A stretch of DNA of 64,000 nucleotides from Gautieria morchelliformis. Taxonomy: Eukaryota > Basidiomycota > Agaricomycetes > Gomphales > Gomphaceae. The notes under the pieces were generated by a model. It saw only the letters and a program-made list of their open reading frames with translations, was not told the origin of the DNA and did not search any database. The translations under genes and the position numbers were made by a program. Below, one piece after another: positions 1 to 9,202 of this stretch. Numbering within the stretch: position 1 is the first letter of the stretch; each line of letters begins with the position of its first letter. The stretch is taken from contig WHVA01000234.1 in the NCBI GenBank assembly GCA_015179125.1, positions 1 through 64,000 of the forward strand, given 5' to 3'.

Positions 1-622
1 TCGGAATACTCAAGCTCCAGTTGCGAGAGCTCGAGGGCTCACGCCATTGACCACGAGACGGCAGAGGCCCTGAACAAACAGGTGCAGGTTGCGCTGCACT
101 GAAGCACGCTGACGTGCCACAAGCACGATCAGCTGGCATCGCAGCTTGACAACGCCGCCGCTGCCCTAATGGCAATCGACAAGGAACTCCACCAGGTGGA
201 GGAGATCAGGCTGCAAGACGCAGCCACACTGGAGGATGTCCAGAAAGCCCTCCGCCCACGCGGGGAACACGACACAACTCGTCCGAGCTCGCGACAGTCC
301 GCAGCCAACGAACGCAGTCATGACGCGGAAGACCCGTGCCGAAAGGAGCGGGACAAGCAGCGAATGCCGCTGCCAGCCGTCCCAGTCAAACAGGACGTAA
401 GGTTCAGGAACGAACCTCAAGAGCAACCGGATGCCCCAACGGACAGCCGTAAGACAATCCAACAGATCGTTAGGGAACAGGTAGCCTCAGAGCCTGACTC
501 TGAAACAACGACCGAGAGCTTAGAGCTCAAAGTCGCACACTGGCAGCATAAGGAAGCTGCAGCCGCGCGCCGCCACAGATGGGCACTCGAGCTACTAGCC
601 AAGAACGCCGAAGAGACGGTGG
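1..622 (+). pseudogene. LINE ORF1 (gag-like) fragment, truncated by the window edge
   Basis: The frame around 169-620 encodes a charged, helical protein. Its first part (about 20-280) matches the ORF1 start of the LINE at 43960-44250 closely, sharing the block ETAE-LNKQVQ and later KELHQ-E-IRLQD. A stop codon near 105 breaks the frame. No reverse transcriptase follows: at about 622 the frame runs directly into a Ty3 integrase (VKCPMVEVALNSNV), so this is one half of a chimeric junction. The role (RNA-binding ORF1p of a Tad-like non-LTR element) is inferred from the better copy, which is followed by a LINE RNase H. Confidence 0.6.
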
Positions 623-1283
623 TGAAATGCCCAATGGTTGAGGTCGCCCTCAACAGCAATGTCAGCGCGATCACAGGCTTCGTACCTTTCGAGCTGAACC
701 ACGGCTATATGCCACGGATAGACCTCCCCATAGCCGTGCACACCCCGTTCAAGGGGGTAGCCCGGTTCGCACATCAGGCAAAATGGAACCTGATGGTGGC
801 ACACGATGCAATCATAGAGCATCGAGTGACGGAAACGTTTCATGCAAACAAGAAACGTATGGCGAGCGACAGGTACGTGGCCAGCGACCACGTCTACCTT
901 CGACACAAAACCTAACTCTCCCGAAAGGAAGAGCCAGAAAACTAGTCCCACGGTACATCAGACCATACTGGGTCATCGAGGCTCACAACGACGCCTCGAC
1001 GGTGACCCTTGATCTTCCCGACGAGCCGAAAAGCCGTCGCATTTCGCTGGTCTTCCATTCAAGCCTCGTACGGCGATACAAGGCTAACAACGACGAATTG
1101 TTCCCTCGTCGTGAGGCCAAGTCATTTTATGACTTTGGAGCGAATGACGACGAGGAGTGGCTCGTTGACGAGATTATCCCACATCGATGGATAAACTCGA
1201 CGGACCTGGAGTTCCAGGTCCGTTGGACCCTAGGCGACGTGACATGGGAACCCATGTCATCCTCCAAGGACCTTGAAGCCTGA
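623..1283 (+). pseudogene. Ty3 (family A, copy 1) integrase C-terminus and chromodomain
   Basis: This segment starts inside the integrase at KCPMVEVALNSNV, where the full-length element at 33805-41744 has the same sequence. It continues through the integrase C-terminal region and ends with a chromodomain (EEWLVDEIIPHRW, then LEFQVRWTLGDVTWEP). The reading frame shifts near 905-920, so two ORFs are needed to cover it. In chromoviruses the chromodomain directs integration to modified histones. Protease, RT and RNase H are missing upstream, replaced by LINE sequence. Confidence 0.8.
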
Positions 1284-1535
1284 GATAGCTATCTAGAGCT
1301 TTGGGGGGTGAGCAAGCCACGCAACCTCCCCAGATGCCGCTAGATGCGTCTGTCACGTGCAGACCACATGACGCGCCGGCCACGGCACGGTTAAATTTTC
1401 ACCTCGGATCTTTCCGAGGGCGCATCGCTTCTTGGAAGCCTACCACCATCATCCCCACAAAGATGATGCCCCCCAAAGAGGGGATGGACATTGATCCGTC
1501 AACGTCCACAACATGAGCAACGGCCCCGAGACAGG

Positions 1536-4080
1536 GGCCCGCAGATATTCTCTGTGCTGCAGTATACCAGGAGCACTGGATGATCGTGGGATGGGAGGAC
1601 GTCCTCGCCATCGTCCACCCGGACGATTGCGCAATGTGTGCGGACTACGCCGTGCACTAAAGGGCCACGACAGGCACCCGCAAGGTCAAATTGCGGGACG
1701 AAGACATCGGTGACACCGTCGATGCAGCCTGGGGATGGCTCCCAAGGGGCATCGCTCGTGACACGCGAGAAGAGCTCCTCCGGGACATCCACGACCTCAA
1801 AAAAGAGGTCAAGGAGTTGGAACGTGCGGTTGAAGACCGCGACGACGTGCTCAAAACCGAGTGCGCCAAGATCAAGGAACTGGAGCAGCAGCTGAGCGCA
1901 GCCCAGCTCCAGGTTACCCTGGTCCACGCTGCCTCAAAAAGGCCGCAACATGACCCGGCCACGGACCCAGTGGCCGGGCCATCATCACCTCACGCAACGC
2001 GCCTTTGCCGGCGCGCACAACATCAGGGCTAGTGTCCTGATTGTCGGCGCCGACCCCGACCCCGACAACGATGGAAGGGCATAGCGCGCCTTCCGACTCT
2101 GCATACAGCGTCCCAGAAGGATGGGAGTCAGACTCGTCTGTCTGGAAGACGTATGACCCGGAAAGGGCACAGCGGCTGGCAGAGCAGCCAAAGAAATTGC
2201 GCAAGAAATTGCGTGGCACCCCCAACACCGTCAATGGGCTAGCCATTTCGAGGGAAAGCGTGATTAGCGCTTACCTAGCGGAGTCATCGTCGCACACTAT
2301 CAACGGCCCCACCCTTCAACGGCGGATAGCACAGGTCGAGGCCCAGTACATCAGGCCTGGCGTGGCCCTGCCTCCACTGGCGGGGACAGTTCACCCTCCC
2401 TACCCGGGGGAGGGGACGCTCATCCCACGTGGAGATCCACCGATCTCCGAGACGGGCCTCCTACCACGGCCGGTAGGGAAGGCCCAACAGCGTCGTACTC
2501 AATGGTACGACGTCTGCCCACTCGACGACCCACGCTTTGTCGAACTCCTAGCGTGGGCAAAAGAAACGCCTGTTACGTATCGAGATTTCCGCTAAGTCGG
2601 AACTGGAAAGGATAGCGGCTTCAACTTATAGGTTGCGCCCCCAATGAACTATCGTCCTAGGTATTTCGGAAATGAGTCGGAAGCTGGAAAGTACTGAACT
2701 AAAGGTTGGTCGGAACTTTGGTCGGAACTGAGGCGGAAGGTGGAAGACGGAAGGCGGAGAGACTGAGGTCTTGCTAGACTCGCTGTGCTAAGAACAGGAG
2801 ATAGAGCGAAGGAAATCAAGTATCAAAGGCGATTATCTGATTGCAGAATAAGAGACATACATGACAGGCTTTTATACAAAGAGCTGAGACAACAGGTAAT
2901 GATATGGTACTAAGCAAATTCCGGGGGAAGCGGAAATCGAGTAGACAATGCGTGGGAACTAACTAATTGGGAACAATGGGACTACAAGGGGGGTTCAGGG
3001 TAAGGTAGAACAATGGCAAAGAACAAGGGGTCGGGAAAACATATCTGACAACGAAACACAAGGAGGGCCGGACATATGGTCTTGATGAATGGTGAGGTGG
3101 GTCCGGTGGGTCCGAGTCATAGAGTCGAAAGAACAAGGGAAATGAACAAGGGGTGGGATGTCGGAAATATCGGAGGGGCGGAAAGTGTTGCGGAACTGAA
3201 GGTCGGAAGTTGGAAATATGCGCGAGATGATCGGCGTATTTAAACGCATCGAGCGCGAACAACGCGCTCGCAATCCCAAAAGGGATTGTCTCGTGATAGC
3301 AGGCGGTACCCCGCATGATATCGGGGCCATCCTAAAGGGTTAGATACACAACCCTGAAGGAATCCCATCAGCCATCCATGACGACGCAGATGGCACCTTC
3401 AACCTAGACGACATGGATGTCTGGATGTGGTTGAAGGCCCTTGCACCCCGGGTCAAAGGGGTTGCATCACCTCTCAGGGCGAGGCTACTCGACCTATTCG
3501 GCTCAACAGACCAATGGTCGAGCCTCGTCGACGCCAGGGAAGTGCTGACGCCTCAGAGCACCACCCTGCAGCTCTCCATCATGGGCCCATTCCCCATGGG
3601 GGCCGAGCCTGCCCTGACATCCCCCTCGCCGAGATCGCGAGATGGTTGGCCCGCTACGCGGGGGTCACTTGCGAGCGAGTGGCAGGCATTGAACACTATG
3701 TTCAATGCAGCATCACTGGCGTGGCATTCAGTGCTGCCGCCCATGAGGGCCAACAAAAGGTCCTCGAGACCAGCCATGTGAGGGCCGCGGTGCCGCGACC
3801 CCTCACTCACGCTCAGCTCGACCAAGAGCTGGCACGCTTCCGACCCCCTCCTCAGACTGAGGACCCGGCTGTTGAGGCCATGCTCCGCGAGGACACTGGC
3901 CTCATCACCCAAGCGGATACCGCCGCTAGTGGTGAGGCCGACCAGCCTCACCCAATCACCACCGATGATGTGGAGGTGCCCCCGGAGGAGTCACACACTC
4001 CACCGGCCCCGTACGACGACGACGTCATCGTATCAGCCACTCTAGAGGACTCCATTATGGATGACCTCTATGAGTTGTAG
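1536..4080 (+). pseudogene. Extra ORF (ORF3) of Ty3 family A, copy 1, interrupted
   Basis: This is an additional coding region between the chromodomain and the 3' LTR. It parallels the better copy at 34056-35951. Recognisable parts in order are a Cys-pair segment, HPDDCAMCADYAVH (1617-1660), a coiled coil (KKEVKELERAVEDRDD, 1800-1850), a middle domain (GWESDSSVWKTYDPERAQ, 2125-2170), and a C-terminal half (3410-4080) with MDVWMWLKALAPRVKG and an acidic tail ending MDDLYEL. Frameshifts and a ~636-bp insertion at 2581-3216 break it. I do not recognise a database family. No signal peptide or membrane segment is visible, so an envelope role is not supported. Confidence 0.6.
2581..3216. mobile_element. 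Insertion of unknown type in ORF3 copy 1
   Basis: Comparison with the intact ORF3 at 34900-34930 shows about 636 extra bases here. The left part is rich in TCGGAA and GGAA words, much like the family-C LTRs. No coding potential is apparent. The left junction reads tgttacgtat; the right junction reads ggaaata before gcgcgagatg. About 14 bases of the target seem to be lost, so no clean target duplication can be read. It may be a degenerate solo LTR, but that is only a guess. Confidence 0.45.
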
Positions 4081-4102
4081 TTGACCCCTATAGTTGTCTA
4101 TA

Positions 4103-4113
4103 GAGGGGGAGGG
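4103..4113 (+). promoter_or_regulatory. Polypurine tract of Ty3 family A, copy 1
   Basis: The sequence gagggggaggg directly abuts the TG of the LTR at 4114. This is the expected plus-strand primer position. The same tract occurs beside the 3' LTR of the complete copy at 34020-34030. Confidence 0.7.
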
Positions 4114-4889
4114 TGTAAATAACCTATGTATCTACATGTACAATAGTTATTACATAATCCCAGTGGGCCCCTTAGGGACCCACTGTATAGTTTATGCGTG
4201 GGAACCGGCCAGTGGTTCCCATCGCATCTTACTCTTACCTGTCACTACATAGCATTCAGAATACCACTCATTGGTCAAGTTCTGCAGTGCCCTTGTGATT
4301 AGGGATGCACACCGTGCCGTACATCCACGGCTGTACGGTGCCGTATTACGGCCACAGCACCCGTACCGTCAAGGCTCGGTGTGCTGTGCCGACGGTACGG
4401 TATACGGTACGGTTTGACACCGTATATACCGTACAAATACGGCCGTGTACGGTATGTACGGTATGTATACGGCAGGCATCGGTAAACACCGAAAACGTGT
4501 TAGCCGAGCCAAAAACACAGCGCCTGACGGGCGCTACTGCTGGCAGGTACACATCGGGCATGCCTAATTAGTCTGCATAGGCTGACATAAAGCGCAGCTA
4601 CCTGTGTAGGCCGCATAGGCGAGCATACTAATATAATGCAACGTCATAGTCTATGCGGATCGGTCACTAACCAATCTTCCAATAGCCCCACCGTATAGTA
4701 TTGCCGTCAACCGTAATACGGCCGGTACGGTGCCGTACCGTACCATCAGAGGGGAGAGGTCTTGACCATATGGACGGCATACGGTCTGCCGTATCTGTCA
4801 ACCTGCCGTACATTATACGGCCGTGGCCGTAATACGGACGGTGTGCATCCCTACTTGTGATACAAGGTCCTAAGATCGACATCTTTACA
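4114..4889 (+). repeat. 3' LTR of Ty3 family A, copy 1, split by a hAT-type element
   Basis: The LTR begins TGTAAATAACC and ends CATCTTTACA. Once the insertion at 4300-4853 and its duplicated target are removed, it aligns with the 215-bp LTRs at 33805-34019 and 41530-41744 (reverse orientation). It terminates the partial element that occupies 623-4113. The 5' LTR is not in the window. Confidence 0.85.
4300..4853. mobile_element. Non-autonomous hAT-type element (554 bp) with TACGGT repeats
   Basis: The ends are perfect inverted repeats, TAGGGATGCACACCGT and its complement. It is flanked by an exact 8-bp duplication, CTTGTGAT, at 4292-4299 and 4854-4861. An 8-bp duplication with TAGGG-type ends is the hAT superfamily signature. 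No transposase is present. The subterminal regions are dense in TACGGT/ACCGTA and TACGGCCGTA words on both strands, the pattern expected of clustered transposase-binding sites. Confidence 0.85.
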
Positions 4890-5225
4890 GCTTGCTTTGT
4901 TCAAAAGTAGAGGCCAGAGAAGGGAATGAGCAGATTCACACATGCAAGGCTCGTCACTGAGCATGCACCCACGCTCAGTGGGCATTGACAGAAACAAGCG
5001 TCGTCTCACAAATTAAAAGTTGGCAGCATCGAGGTAGATCGTGCTGTGAACTGTCTGCAGGAGGTTCTGTCATGAGCTGAGAACTGGTCCAAATATAACC
5101 TACCGCAGTGATTGCTATTATAGGACAATGTACTTGTCAGTTTCATAGACAAGCAATGACATGGCCCAGGCTGCCACACCTTCCTTCGTTTTGCACTGAG
5201 AATATTTATTCTCAATCTACCCTGC
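4890..5225. other. Spacer without recognised gene
   Basis: Between the family-A LTR and the foldback element I see no supported coding region, LTR end or TIR. Short ORFs exist but have no recognisable motif. Confidence 0.4.
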
Positions 5226-5610
5226 AGGCATATAAAAGTTTTCTTGTCTGAAAAACTGTTGAAAAAACTGTAAAGATTTTCCAAATTTTTTTTAGTGTTT
5301 TTTATGTAAAAAAACTGTAATAAAATTTTGTGTTTTTATTAGAATTTGTTGAGCAAGAAAATTGTAAAAAAATTCAAAGTTTTTTTCAGGGTTTTTTATG
5401 TGTTTCTTTGTGTTTTCACAAAGAAACTTATAAAAAGACATAAAAAACCCTGCAAAAAACTTTAAATTTTTTACCATTTTTTTGCTCAACAAATGCTAAC
5501 AAAAACAAAAACATTGTTAAAGTTTTTTTACATTAAAAACACTAAAAAAATTTGGAATATCTTTACAATTTTTTCAACAGTTTTTCAGACCAGAAAATCT
5601 TTATATGCCT
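5226..5610. mobile_element. AT-rich foldback (palindromic) element, copy 1, complete
   Basis: The whole 385-bp segment is one long inverted repeat. It starts AGGCATATAAA and ends TTTATATGCCT, and both arms carry the string CTGAAAAACTGTTGAAAAAA. The arms meet at a central tttctttgtg/cacaaagaaa near 5403-5426. Two more copies lie at 44251-44600 and 46340-46630. No ORF with biological content is present and the flanking duplication is not clear. It is best described as a MITE or foldback element of unknown superfamily. Confidence 0.8.
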
Positions 5611-7130
5611 CTAGTGCTATATGATCTGAACTGAGTGGCGTGCCTAGTAATTGCAATTTAGTTCAGATGACATCCAATATTCACTATTTATCAGCGACGG
5701 GTAGTACTCACATGACGTGTGTCTACCCTGTGTCGGTGTTCAAGGCCGTGAGGTACAGGTTGGCCATGGACATCATCAGTCAGCACGGCCGGGTACCAAC
5801 CCGTGGTGGTGCATGCTGGTGGCCAGCGCTGTGCACCGGCGATTACCACCGTTTAGCACCACGCGGTGCTAACCCCTGTGAACCGTGTATAACTCAGTGA
5901 TTGCCCCTTGAAGCACTTGTGCTCACTCCCACCCACCCTCGATCTGCACCGCACACTGTTGGGCGTTGTCACACAATGCATGGCACCATGGTTCACCACG
6001 TCCCATCGGACATGGCTCGCACCCAATGCTAAGGGGCAGCCATTGGTGCACCCTCAAGTTCCACAAGGAACGTCGTCACCACTCGCTCCGCCTCTCAGGT
6101 GATGTTATCTAACATTCAGTGCTGAGACTCACCTGCCTCACCTGCCCTTGGCCTCCCTCCCTGTACCTCGCCACCCCCTCGCACTCGACACCGCATCCCA
6201 GTCATTGTCGCTCGCCGTCCACTCGCATTCCACTCCGCGATCCACCACTCAACGATGCCCTCCACATATGTTCGCATCGGTGCCAAGGCCTTGAAGAAAA
6301 CAGGTTGAGGTCGACAGGCTTGTCCACAATCTGTCAACAAGGCTGTCAACCCATAAGCCCTGGGCTTGGGCAATTCTCCATGCGCACGTGAGCATCAGTA
6401 AAAAACCGAAATGCCCGGAAGCCTGAGGCTATTTACATACTCTTCAGGGGTCCGTGTATTTGCGGCCCAAAGCCCTCACGGGTGCTCCGAGCTACAAGGT
6501 GCATCAGCTGTGCCTCATAGCGCATTACTGGGCACGATCGCGGTGGCTGCCTCCTCCATAGCGCAATCGTGGCTCCTGGGCGGTGTCCACCTCCTCTGGA
6601 GCCTATGGGCCGTGGCTGCTGCCTATGCTGTCCATGTGGAGCTATCCGGCATGACCCATCACCCACTGCCGTCCGTATGTTGTTCTCTTTGATTACCTAA
6701 CTACTAGTACTAAGACTGGATTTGTGTGGTTTAACTACCCGAGCACCAGAGACGGCCACTTCAACTATGGGCACTCAGCAGTCTCGATTCCGGCGAGCTC
6801 ACTGGTCACTGCTGCCAGCCGATCAGGGGTTGGCTGACAGACAATGTAAGTCTTTCGCTTCAAACATGTGCGTGTTACTGCCAGTTGAGAGAGGCTGACG
6901 TTTGTTCTGGAAGATAACCGCGACGAGCTACTAGTATGGCAACTTCACCTGTATGTACCTTGTCCAAAAATACGTGAGCGATGTAATTACTGATCACTGT
7001 TGCTATCTAGCTCAGGTATTGCAGGTATGTTACGGTAATGCCATGCCTGCATATCGACTAATCGATGGCGACATAGGGGACCGCGATGATAGCCTCGGAG
7101 GCGAATACGCACATCACCCACATGGAAATG
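5611..7130. other. 1.5-kb stretch without recognised genes
   Basis: Several ORFs of 60-100 codons occur on both strands but overlap one another and lack motifs, splice-linked partners or similarity to anything else in the window. Around 6505-6620 there are imperfect repeats of a gcgcaatcgtgg/ctcctgggc type. I see no LTR ends or TIRs. Confidence 0.35.
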
Positions 7131-7132
7131 TC

Positions 7133-7470
7133 CTAATCATTAAAAAACTGGTAAGTGTACAGGTCCAAAAAATCGCTAACATAGAATCGCCGACAGCGGT
7201 CCAGCGAATTGTCCACACTCAATGATGGGTCGATGGTCTTGCCGAAGTGAGGAATCAGGTGGCTGCTACGGCGAATGGAGTGCACGGGCACAATCGCCGC
7301 GCTACTCTTGCCTGAAGGTGCGGAGACCATGTACATCTCCGGTCCTGGCACTGGCTGTGTGAACGGCGAATACCATTCAACATATGCAAGTGGGCATGGG
7401 TGCTCCAGATCCGCTGGCAGTTGAAAGATTGCATGCACACGACCAACTCGGTACCCTAAGACAGTGGTAA
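7133..7470 (-). pseudogene. Plavaka-type transposase, C-terminal exon
   Basis: The minus-strand frame reads HAIFQLPADLEHPCPLAYVEW, then SAAIVPVHSIRRSSHLIPHFG and FYVSDFLDLYTYQF. This pattern (an 'F-QLP...LAYVEWF.PF' block, then 'R..HLIP.FG' and a final 'F..N.Y.DL') is the C-terminal region typical of Plavaka transposases in Agaricomycetes. It is separated from the rest of the gene (9203-11868) by a solo LTR and about 1.2 kb of unrelated sequence, so the gene is dead. Confidence 0.7.
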
Positions 7471-7480
7471 GTCATGGTTT

Positions 7481-7967
7481 TGTAAGGGCAACCCTGGCTG
7501 GTTGTGGAGATCACACTACCACACAACTGACAAGGGGAAATCCAAAGTATGTATAAATGAACAGAGTATACAAGAGAGGGGATTCTCACCTGACAAGGGG
7601 AAATCCAAAGAGAAAAGTCTAAGGACCCCCAATGTCAGCGAGCCCATATTATACTACGCTGCGCAGCCAGGGACAACACTTGGCACCCACCATCAACCCT
7701 GCATCCTCCTGACCTCCCTGACCCTTGATCGACCCTTGATGCCACCTATTACGCGAGCCGCTTGATTTCCAACACTGTTCCGAGAGTGGAAGTCGGAAAT
7801 TGGAGTGGAACTGGCAAGGCAAACAGAACTGGTGGAAGTTCTCCCAGAAGCGGAATCATTTCCAAAAGAGGAGGCGGAGATGGAATCGGAACTGGAAGCG
7901 GAGTCGGAAATGGAGTCGGAACTGGGTGTGGTGTTGGAACTGGCGGAAAACAGGGTGTCCCCTGACA
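7481..7967 (-). mobile_element. Solo LTR of Ty3 family C in the Plavaka gene
   Basis: The 487-bp LTR starts TGTAAGGGCAACC and ends GGTGTCCCCTGACA (minus orientation). Exact 5-bp duplications GGTTT flank it at 7476-7480 and 7968-7972, so it is the product of LTR-LTR recombination after a real insertion. It matches the LTRs at 23124-23601 and 31594-32065. It contains an array of GGAACTGGAAGCGGAGTC-like hexamer words. Long ORFs inside it are by-products of that repeat. Confidence 0.92.
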
Positions 7968-7972
7968 GGTTT

Positions 7973-9195
7973 GGTGAGTGTGTTTGCAGACATGGCACTG
8001 ACCTTCCGTTCCTGTTTCCTGAGCTTTGTCAAGATTGGTTTTTAGGCGTTAATATTGTGTATTAGTGAACACAACGAATGCCCGAATAACTTGTGCGAAT
8101 AAGTATGCCGTTTGGCAAATAAGTGAACCGATGAATGTTCACGAAGCAAAGGGGTTGCCCGAACGGGGCTCGCCCTGTCTACAGTCATAGCGAAACAGCT
8201 TGCAGCACTTGACGACGTAACGTGCAAGATATCGCGGAAGGGCTGTCTAAGTTTTGACGGTCCCTTCGCTGGCGAAGGTGCTCCTTCGGAGCCCTTCGCC
8301 AACAGCACAGAAAGTAGTTCGAAGGCAAAGGTAACGAAGACGAAGTATGAGAACTCACCAGTGATGCCTAAGTCCTTGGCTGGTCGAAGATAGAAATCTT
8401 CAAGGAGAGGCTCAAGATGATGATCACAGCGAGGTCAAGTTTGCACAAGATGGACGACATATGATAATTGAACTGGGGAATATACATGCGAATGTAAACT
8501 ACTTATATTGAATGCTTGTAAGGTAACAGCGAATAGGAAAGAGACCGTTACAAGTCGGGGTTGGATAGGGGTGCGCAGCCATGATACAACATAGATGAAA
8601 TAAACATACAATAGAATGCGGGAAGAGGGAAAATATGAAATGACGGAGAGTAAAGATGACGAAGGCACTTATGGACAAAACCATGTCTTGGGACCCGCAT
8701 ACATGCTACCCTGCACGGACCCTTGGTCTACTGGGTTGATTCCGCACGGCCTATGGAGGGTGTGTCCTGCGAACATGCTTTGACCATACGAACGCCCAAT
8801 GGGGTTGGATTAAGAAGGTGATGGGGTTAATGATGAACCATCATGCCGAGTGAACGGTATCGATCGTGTTTTTGATGGTGTGCCTGCTGGTGAATGATGC
8901 GAGCAGCGAATATCCGTTCGGCGAAATGCAAGGAAGGGCAAAAAGGGGTGACATAGGGGAGGAGAGGTTGAGGTGGAGGGAGAAACCGAGCGAACACTGA
9001 GGAGGAGTAGCGAAAGGGAAAATGGGGGTACCAAGGTGCTGGAAATGCACAGGTCATGGCAATCCAACTATTCGAACACCATCGGAAGAGGGTTGAGCAG
9101 AGGAGGTGGTAGGCCCAGTGCTGACTGCCGAATCAGTCCCAGGACGTCGACCATGCATTTGGCGGCGCGGCTATGGTAGTTGGCGCGAACAGCGA
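7973..9195. other. Sequence separating two Plavaka exons, nature unknown
   Basis: This 1.2-kb stretch lies between the Plavaka exon at 9203-9520 and the C-terminal exon at 7133-7470. It contains no recognised coding sequence and many gcgaa/ttcgc words. It may be an old insertion, but I could not identify ends or a duplication. Confidence 0.4.
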
Positions 9196-9202
9196 GAGTT
9201 GG

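Noticed and set aside
4301-4853. Telomeric or centromeric repeat because of dense TACGGT words
   Set aside because: The words are dispersed and in both orientations inside a bounded 554-bp element with TIRs and an 8-bp duplication.
5226-5610. Phe/Lys-rich ORFs on both strands of the AT-rich hairpin (also 46268-46571)
   Set aside because: They arise because the element is a self-complementary AT-rich palindrome; no composition or motif suggests a protein.
7762-8065. Overlapping ORFs in several frames with Trp/Asn-, Gly/Thr- or Glu-rich repeats
   Set aside because: They are translations of the GGAACTGGAAGCGGAGTC hexamer array of the family-C LTR, and the same ORFs appear at every copy of that LTR (22737-23345, 31806-32169, 61390-61703).
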